NCBI GenBank assembly: GCA_947565915.1
Contig: CANOHY010000066.1
Span: 1 to 7,115, forward strand
Length of the DNA stretch: 7,115 bases
Origin: an uncultured Eggerthellaceae bacterium
Lineage (GTDB): Bacteria; Actinomycetota; Coriobacteriia; Coriobacteriales; Eggerthellaceae
Direction of reading: 5' to 3'
How positions within the stretch are numbered: the stretch's first letter is position 1; each line of letters opens with the position of its first letter. The position numbers and the translations under genes are program-made. The notes under the pieces were generated by a model. It searched no databases. It saw only the letters and a list, made by a program, of their open reading frames with translations, and was not told where the DNA came from. Shown here piece after piece: positions 1-4,076 of the stretch.

Positions 1-517
1 ATTGATTAAGGAGGCGGCATTCCACATCCACCCTGACGTTATCTTCTTCCAGGATGACTGGGGATCGAAGCAGAATCTCTTCCTGCCACCCGATGTTTGG
101 CGAGAGATCATCATGCCCTTGCAGAAGGAGATAGCTGCCACCATCCACGAATGCGGGATGATATACGTGCATCATGCCGATTGCATCTGCGAGCCCATCG
201 TCGAGGATATGGCAGAGGTTGGCATCGATATATGGCAGGGTGTGATCCCGCAGAACGACATCTTGTCGATCCAAAAGCGACTCGATGGGAAGATGGCTCT
301 CATCGGAGGAGTGGACGGTCCTGCAATCGATGGCCCCGAAACCACCGACGAGGAGATCATGGCCGAGGTGCATCGCTGCATCGATACCTATTGCCCAGCC
401 GGTCGATTCTTCCCGGGCGCACCAGCGCATCTGCTGCGCGAGGCGAACGAGAAGCTGGTTGAGGCTGACCTTCGCGTGTACGGAGGGCAGTGGGCGCGCG
501 AGCATCCGGTTTCGTAA
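1..517 (+). CDS. UroD-family protein, probable corrinoid/cofactor methyltransferase (C-terminal part)
   Basis: This is the last 171 residues of a protein whose 5' end lies outside the window; TAA is at 515-517. It resembles the uroporphyrinogen decarboxylase superfamily, which includes heme-pathway HemE and the MtaA/MtbA-type methyltransferases that move methyl groups to or from corrinoid proteins. Visible family features are DDWGSKQNLFLPP (residues 18-30), a His/Cys block HHADCICEP (57-65) where methyltransferase members carry metal ligands, GVDIW-like GIDIWQGVIPQND, IGGVDG, and a late Cys in YCPAGRFFPG. The extra Cys/His residues and the accessory context favour the methyltransferase-type branch over true HemE. 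The gene ends just before a strong terminator and so belongs to a separate unit from the rest of the window. It could demethylate or methylate a compound handled by the neighbouring Mo enzymes, but that is inference. Family call is fairly sure; substrate is unknown. Confidence 0.8.
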   Translation, partial: LIKEAAFHIHPDVIFFQDDWGSKQNLFLPPDVWREIIMPLQKEIAATIHECGMIYVHHADCICEPIVEDMAEVGIDIWQGVIPQNDILSIQKRLDGKMALIGGVDGPAIDGPETTDEEIMAEVHRCIDTYCPAGRFFPGAPAHLLREANEKLVEADLRVYGGQWAREHPVS

Positions 518-565
518 ATGGAAGGGCTCTGAGAGGGTTTTCAAGAGTCAGTTGAGTCAGTAGGG

Positions 566-604
566 TCGGGCCCATTCCCAAAGCGGGAATGGGCCCGATT
601 TCTT
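566..604 (+). terminator. Intrinsic terminator of the UroD-family gene
   Basis: A perfect 14-bp stem pairs TCGGGCCCATTCCC (566-579) with 585-598 around the 5-nt loop AAAGC. It is followed by TTTCTT on the + strand. The opposite strand has no T-run after the stem, so it acts on rightward transcription. It lies about 50 bp after the UroD-family stop codon. Confidence 0.85.
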
Positions 605-750
605 GCTGGATGGATGGTGTGGGCAAACGGATGATAGCGCTTCGTTGAACCAAGGGCAGAAGGGTCCTCGCATATAACCGAGCCAGCGCGGGGAGGACTG
701 AGGGTGGGAACATGCGCCGCTGGCCCATAAAGGCTAGGGAGTCGAGCAGA

Positions 751-786
751 AAAGAAGAGAGCCCGCAGCTGCGGGCTCTCTTCTTT
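751..786 (-). terminator. Perfect 36-bp palindromic terminator, likely bidirectional
   Basis: The arm AAAGAAGAGAGCCCGCAG (751-768) is followed directly by its exact reverse complement (769-786). The GC-rich centre makes the stem, with the middle AGCT serving as the loop. The A/G-rich and T/C-rich ends give a U-rich tail in either direction. It lies 37 bp beyond the stop of the leftward iron-sulfur gene and would end that operon, while also catching read-through from the left. Confidence 0.85.
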
Positions 787-823
787 CGATGTCTCCGGGT
801 GAAGGAGAGGTTCGATCGCTTGC

Positions 824-1159
824 CTAGCGGGGGCAGAAAGCCGTGACCTTCGGGCCATGCTCGGCCATCTTCTTGCCCAGGTCCTCGGTTGCAACGAGTT
901 CCATGCATTGCGCAAGGCAATGATGGACGCAAGCGGGCTTCTTGCCTTCTGAGACACGCTCGGCGCAGAGGTCGCAAAGGTCCGAGGGAACGGGCACGTA
1001 GTCCCAAAGCCACTTGCCCTGCATCTTCACCGGGCCAAGCTCCTGGACCTTGATTCCCCATTCGTCGAGGGGGATGTCATGCTCGTTGCGACAAGACACC
1101 TCGCAAACATGGCAACCTGTGCAGTACTTGTAGTCGATCAACAATGCAAAGTCGCTCAT
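824..1159 (-). CDS. Two-cluster [4Fe-4S] ferredoxin-like electron-transfer subunit (partner of enzyme A)
   Basis: An 111-residue protein with two cysteine groups: C13-x2-C16-x2-C19-x3-C23 and C62-x2-C65-x11-C77-x3-C81, plus C85. This is the DmsB/PhsB/FdhB-like pattern, but those subunits usually have four clusters and about 200 residues. This one is a minimal version with Cys for two cubanes at most. It probably passes electrons to the Mo enzyme encoded just upstream. There is no signal peptide or membrane segment, so it should act in the cytoplasm. The ATG at 1159 was chosen over a longer upstream reading because AGGAGG lies 6 nt before it and the longer frame would overlap the upstream gene by about 80 bp. 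The upstream stop codon is only 10 nt away, so the two genes are certainly co-transcribed. A paralogue lies at 6640-6996. Role is confident; redox partner is unknown. Confidence 0.88.
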   Translation of the reverse strand: MSDFALLIDYKYCTGCHVCEVSCRNEHDIPLDEWGIKVQELGPVKMQGKWLWDYVPVPSDLCDLCAERVSEGKKPACVHHCLAQCMELVATEDLGKKMAEHGPKVTAFCPR

Positions 1160-1165
1160 CTGTGG

Positions 1166-1171
1166 CCTCCT
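1166..1171 (-). promoter_or_regulatory. Ribosome binding site deciding the start of the 111-aa Fe-S protein
   Basis: AGGAGG on the minus strand lies 6 nt before ATG 1159. It overlaps the TAG stop of enzyme A (1170-1172), which suggests translational coupling of the two subunits. Confidence 0.8.
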
Positions 1172-3500
1172 ATTCGCTTTCCACGTAGCTGGCGGGGTCA
1201 GTTCCGATGGCGCCTTCGGGGGTGTCGGGATCCATGGTTCCGAACGCATCCAGGCCGCTTACCTTGTATATCTTGCAAGCAACGTTCTTGAATGGCGCGC
1301 CAAATCCGATGCGCCCGATAGCCTGATGCGGGATGAGGCTGTTGATGTTGGACTTCCAAACACCATTGAGGTTCGGCATCTCCGCTTCCTGCTCTGGGTA
1401 CCACCAGCCATGCTGCGCATGAATCGTTCGGGGGTCGACGATAGGCGTGACCTTCGCCTTCTCGATTGCCTTTCCAAGGGGATTCTCGATGCACACCCAG
1501 TCGCCATCTTGAATGCCGTACTTCTCGGCAGTCTCGGGATTGATCTCGACGAGCGGGTCGGGCATGATGGCGCGAAGAGAGGGAACCTGACGGTGCTCGG
1601 AATGGAACGACGTGGTTTCGCGACCGCCAGTGATCAGCACCAGCGGATACTCCTCCTTGAGGTCTTCGCGACCAGGAGTATAGGGGGTCATCTTGTTCTC
1701 TTCGAAGTAGGGAAGAGCATCTTCGCCCCAGTCCTCATAGAGGCTCGAGCAAAGTTCGACGAGGCCGGTGGGAGTGTTGAATCCCGGCTCGCCATCGGGA
1801 CGCAGCAGGCCCTTCTCGTACTTCCTGTACTCGAACGGCATTTGGATCCAGCCATCGTTCTGCAGGTCTTCGAAGGTCATGTCCACGCCGCCGTTGTGCA
1901 GCTGCTCGGTGAAGAAGTCTGCGACGTTGTCCCAGGGCCATGCCGAGGGGTTGAGGCGCTTGCCCACCATGAAGTCGATCTCCAGGTCGGACTTGCAATC
2001 GCCAACCTCGCACACCTTGTTCATGGCCATGACCATATGAGTGTTGCGCCCGAAGTGCGGAAGCACCATGCCATCGTGCTCGGCGAAGGTGGTCACGGGC
2101 AGGAACAGGTCGCAAAGGCCCATGGCCGTTGGGGTCATGAACACGTCTTGGCAAACGTTGAACTCCATCTTCTGAAGGGCCTTGAACCAACGCTTGCCCT
2201 GCGCATTGGTGGTGTTGGCGATGCCATTGGTGGCATAGAACCAAGCCATCTTCAGCGGATAGGGCTTGTCGGTCTCGAGGGTGTTCAGGATGCAGTCGGG
2301 GTGAGCGATAACATGGGCCGCCTGGAATCCGCGATAGTGCTCGAGGTCGGTGATCTGCTTCTCCATCATTCCTGGCGGGAGTTGCTGGGCGCACTCGTAG
2401 CGCCACTTGCCCATGAAGGATGCGGGGACAGCCAGGGTAACGCCACCCGGAACATCCAGGTCGCCCAAGATGGCTGCCAGGATAAGCACGGTATGGCCTG
2501 CCTGGACGCCATTGGCGTTGGTATCGATGGCCAAGCCCCACATGAACGACGACGGATGGTTGGTGGCGATTGCCGTCGTGGCGGCGATGATCGTTCCTTG
2601 GGGAACCCAGGTGATCTCTTCGACTCGCTCGAGCGGGTACTGCGCGGCGCGCTCTTTCAGCTCGTCGAAGCCGTAGCACCAATTCTCGACGAAATCGTGG
2701 TCGTAGAGGTCGTTTTCGATGATGTAGTTGATCATGCCAAGGCCGAGCGCGGCATCGGTGCCCGGACGAAGCTGCAGGTGATACTCGGCATGCGCAGCCA
2801 TCCAGGTAACGCGAGGATCAACGACGATGTACTTCGATCCCAGCTTCATGAGGTCGATTAAGGTGTGACCGAAGAAGCCGTCCGGGTTAGAGAACAGGGG
2901 ATCCTTGCCCCACAGCACGATGTACTTCGGAACCTCGTATTGCGGGTTGTCGAAGCGATCGGGGAAGTATGCTGCGTAGTCGAGCTCGGGATAGCCGGCG
3001 CCCAAGATGAAGTCGGCAACAGAGCAACGAGGACCGTAACACGAGTCGCCCGACATGGGGAAGCAGGAATTCGGCGTTCCAAGCGCAGCATAAGCCAGAG
3101 GCGTCTTGTAAAGGGTTGCCTCGCGGCCCGTGCCCTGGAATGCGACGATTGCCTCGGCACCCCAGTTCTCCTTGATCCAGTTCACCTTCTCTTCGATGAT
3201 GTCCAAGGCCTCATCCCAAGAGATGGCTTCCCACTTGTCCTTGCCTCGGTCTTCTTTGGCGCGCTTAAGTGGGGTTAAGACGCGCTTGTCGTTGTACATG
3301 TACTCCGGAAGCGTGAGGCAGCGAACGCAAAGACGGCCTTGCGTGATCGGATGGTCGGGGTCTCCTTCAACGCCAACGACCTTGCCATCCTTGACCGTCA
3401 GGTACATGCCACACCCTACGGGGTGGTCTCCTGGGGGCGACCACGCACATGTTCTGCATTTGATGACGCCGTCACCGCAGTCAACGAATCTTTCTGACAT
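1170..3500 (-). CDS. Molybdopterin (bis-MGD) oxidoreductase catalytic subunit A, acetylene-hydratase-like branch
   Basis: A 776-residue soluble member of the DMSO reductase superfamily. The N-terminal cluster region has C15-x2-C18, then WSPPG, C30, and LCVRC with C58 and C61. Other family blocks are RLCVRCL, W(E)AISWDEALDII (90-102), GTGRE (123-127), WGKDP (197-201), VVDPR (226-230), LRPGTDAALG (244-253), TPTAMGLCDLFLP (456-468), EYPLVLITGGRE (617-628), FHSEHRQ (632-638) and GIQDGDWV (662-669). Cys154 in SCYGPR sits where this branch places its Mo/W ligand. The layout resembles acetylene hydratase and many uncharacterised gut Coriobacteriia enzymes, including catechol-dehydroxylase relatives. 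Acetylene hydratase's catalytic Asp beside its second cluster Cys is Ala19 here, so acetylene hydration looks unlikely. No Tat signal or membrane segment is present, so it is cytoplasmic. ATG 3500 follows AGAGGAGAGG closely. The Fe-S partner follows after 10 nt. Superfamily is certain; substrate is unknown. Confidence 0.93.
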   Translation of the reverse strand: MSERFVDCGDGVIKCRTCAWSPPGDHPVGCGMYLTVKDGKVVGVEGDPDHPITQGRLCVRCLTLPEYMYNDKRVLTPLKRAKEDRGKDKWEAISWDEALDIIEEKVNWIKENWGAEAIVAFQGTGREATLYKTPLAYAALGTPNSCFPMSGDSCYGPRCSVADFILGAGYPELDYAAYFPDRFDNPQYEVPKYIVLWGKDPLFSNPDGFFGHTLIDLMKLGSKYIVVDPRVTWMAAHAEYHLQLRPGTDAALGLGMINYIIENDLYDHDFVENWCYGFDELKERAAQYPLERVEEITWVPQGTIIAATTAIATNHPSSFMWGLAIDTNANGVQAGHTVLILAAILGDLDVPGGVTLAVPASFMGKWRYECAQQLPPGMMEKQITDLEHYRGFQAAHVIAHPDCILNTLETDKPYPLKMAWFYATNGIANTTNAQGKRWFKALQKMEFNVCQDVFMTPTAMGLCDLFLPVTTFAEHDGMVLPHFGRNTHMVMAMNKVCEVGDCKSDLEIDFMVGKRLNPSAWPWDNVADFFTEQLHNGGVDMTFEDLQNDGWIQMPFEYRKYEKGLLRPDGEPGFNTPTGLVELCSSLYEDWGEDALPYFEENKMTPYTPGREDLKEEYPLVLITGGRETTSFHSEHRQVPSLRAIMPDPLVEINPETAEKYGIQDGDWVCIENPLGKAIEKAKVTPIVDPRTIHAQHGWWYPEQEAEMPNLNGVWKSNINSLIPHQAIGRIGFGAPFKNVACKIYKVSGLDAFGTMDPDTPEGAIGTDPASYVESE

Positions 3501-3590
3501 AGACCTCTCCTCTCAACTCTCTAATCGGACCCTTTTCTATACAGACACCCCTGCGTGCAAGGGTGATGCTGCCTATGCAAGGTATGAGAA

Positions 3591-3617
3591 CCAAGCCCCT
3601 TCGCAAGGGGCCTTTGG
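3591..3617 (-). other. Hairpin in the leader between the zinc-ribbon gene and enzyme A
   Basis: GCCCCTT (3595-3601) pairs with AAGGGGC (3605-3611) around the loop CGC. CCAA (3591-3594) can pair with TTGG (3614-3617), leaving a 2-nt bulge. On the minus strand the stem is followed by a weak T-containing stretch and not by a clean U-run. It may be a weak terminator, an attenuator or an mRNA-processing hairpin that sets the ratio of the two genes. Confidence 0.4.
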
Positions 3618-3649
3618 AACGCGAGTGCTAGGAATGAGTCTTGGAAGAC

Positions 3650-3681
3650 CCGGGATTCGCTTGGGCTCATGCGAATCCCGG
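3650..3681 (-). terminator. Stem-loop just after the zinc-ribbon gene (weak terminator or processing site)
   Basis: A perfect 11-bp stem pairs CCGGGATTCGC (3650-3660) with 3671-3681 around a 10-nt loop. It starts 14 nt beyond the stop of the leftward zinc-ribbon gene. The following minus-strand sequence GTCTTCC is only mildly U-rich, so termination would be partial. This could separate high expression of the small protein from lower expression of enzyme A. Confidence 0.45.
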
Positions 3682-3695
3682 ACGATGCTAGTTGG

Positions 3696-3959
3696 CTATT
3701 CCGCCGGAGCTTTGGGTGCGCTCGGAGCGCTTGGTGCTGCGGGGGCGCTTGGTGCTGCGGGGGCGCTTGGTGCCGAGGGGGCACTTGGCGCGTTCGGAGC
3801 AGGAGCTCCCGATGCAGGAGCGGCTTCTTCTATGCCGTCAGTTGACTCCTTGCAGAATGGGCACTTGGATGGCAGCGCTCCACCGATGCGATTGATCTTC
3901 TTTCCGCAGTTGGGGCAGATTACTGGGGGAAGCTCAGCTTCTGCAGGTCTAAAGCACAT
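3696..3959 (-). CDS. Small zinc-ribbon protein with Ala/Pro/Ser repeat tail, function unknown
   Basis: An 87-residue protein in two parts. Residues 1-40 start MCFRPAEAEL and hold two CxxC knuckles, C15-PN-C18 and C33-PF-C36, with 14 residues between them. This is a rubredoxin-like zinc ribbon, which usually binds one zinc. Residues 46-87 are a disordered tail of (S/A)-A-P tripeptides ending KAPAE. No membrane segment or signal peptide is seen. ATG 3959 was chosen because GGGAGGGA lies just before it; a longer frame would begin 57 nt upstream with no better site. It is first in the leftward unit, 195 bp ahead of enzyme A. I recall similar short zinc-ribbon/Ala-Pro proteins near anaerobic redox and methyltransferase genes, but no function is established to my knowledge. 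A regulator or a protein-docking factor for Mo-enzyme assembly are possible roles. The gene looks real, given its ribosome site and ordered CxxC pairs. Confidence 0.75.
   Translation of the reverse strand: MCFRPAEAELPPVICPNCGKKINRIGGALPSKCPFCKESTDGIEEAAPASGAPAPNAPSAPSAPSAPAAPSAPAAPSAPSAPKAPAE
3709..3798. repeat. 18-bp tandem repeat array coding the Ala/Pro/Ser tail
   Basis: The unit GCGCTTGGTGCTGCGGGG occurs exactly at 3727-3744 and 3745-3762. A third copy at 3763-3780 has two changes. Degenerate copies flank these at 3709-3726 and 3781-3798. On the minus strand each unit encodes six residues of the form APSAPA. The length is a multiple of three, so gain or loss of units by slippage would keep the frame. 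Confidence 0.8.
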
Positions 3960-3963
3960 GTTG

Positions 3964-3971
3964 TCCCTCCC
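3964..3971 (-). promoter_or_regulatory. Ribosome binding site deciding the zinc-ribbon start
   Basis: GGGAGGGA on the minus strand ends 4 nt before ATG 3959. It supports the 87-residue form starting MCFRP over a 106-residue version whose start would lie inside the upstream promoter region. Confidence 0.65.
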
Positions 3972-3988
3972 TTTTGATCGCGTGAACG

Positions 3989-4008
3989 AATACCTACCAA
4001 ATGGTATT
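3989..4008. repeat. Second small inverted repeat in the divergent promoter
   Basis: AATACC (3989-3994) is mirrored by GGTATT (4003-4008). A nested TACCA/TGGTA pair lies at 3995-3999 and 4002-4006. It sits between the large palindrome and the zinc-ribbon start. It could be a second operator or a leader hairpin for the leftward transcript; the short arms make this tentative. Confidence 0.35.
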
Positions 4009-4015
4009 AGTTTCA

Positions 4016-4041
4016 TAAGACTTGATGAACATCAAGTCTTA
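4016..4041. promoter_or_regulatory. 26-bp perfect palindrome with an exact FNR-type core (operator)
   Basis: TAAGACTTGATG (4016-4027) and its exact reverse complement (4030-4041) flank a 2-nt AA centre. The inner 14 bp, 4022-4035, match the Crp/Fnr-family FNR consensus TTGAT-N4-ATCAA without a mismatch. A dimeric Crp/Fnr-type regulator is therefore the leading candidate. The symmetry continues four or more bases beyond the FNR core on each side, so a different regulator such as a LuxR- or TetR-type protein also remains possible. If the weak promoters noted for this region are right, binding would cover both -35 elements and would more likely repress than activate. Confidence 0.72.
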
Positions 4042-4076
4042 CGAATAGTTCAGGCAGGCAAAGAGAAGGAGGAAGA

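Larger units (their letters stand above)
518..823. other. Intergenic region between convergent units
   Basis: This stretch separates the rightward UroD-family gene from the leftward iron-sulfur gene. It holds two intrinsic terminators, listed separately. I see no convincing gene in it. A 44-codon reading frame from an ATG near 714 has no good ribosome site and runs through the terminator palindrome. No tRNA or riboswitch fold was recognised. Confidence 0.7.
3960..4076. promoter_or_regulatory. Divergent promoter region for both Mo-enzyme arms
   Basis: This 117-bp gap lies between the start codons of the zinc-ribbon gene (leftward) and enzyme B (rightward), so it should carry promoters for both units. 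The sequence is clearly more AT-rich than the flanking genes. A TTGATG hexamer occurs in each arm of the 26-bp palindrome and could serve as a -35 element. A weak -10 match AATAGT (4044-4049) lies 16 bp from the rightward hexamer, and ACTAAT (minus strand, 4011-4006) lies 18 bp from the leftward one. Both -10 matches are only 4 of 6, so exact start points are uncertain. The ribosome site AAGGAGG for enzyme B is at 4066-4072. Confidence 0.6.

Noticed and set aside
714..848. Small + strand frame of 44 codons starting MRRWPIKARE
   Set aside because: It runs through the 36-bp terminator palindrome and into the opposite-strand Fe-S gene, and has no convincing ribosome site.
1326..2861. Long open frame on the + strand opposite enzyme A (over 500 codons)
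   Set aside because: It lies antisense to a well-supported Mo-enzyme gene, has no recognisable domain and follows from the GC-rich codon pattern of the real gene.
3536..3560. Possible promoter before enzyme A: TATAGA with TTGCAC upstream on the minus strand
   Set aside because: The spacing between the two hexamers is only 13 bp and the -10 match is 4 of 6; not strong enough to report as a feature.
3709..3798. CRISPR-like repeat array
   Set aside because: The 18-bp units abut with no spacers and encode a protein tail, so this is a coding tandem repeat.
4016..4041. Intrinsic terminator reading of the 26-bp palindrome
   Set aside because: The stem is AT-rich, has only a 2-nt centre and no U-run on either side, and it lies upstream of two divergent genes; an operator fits better.
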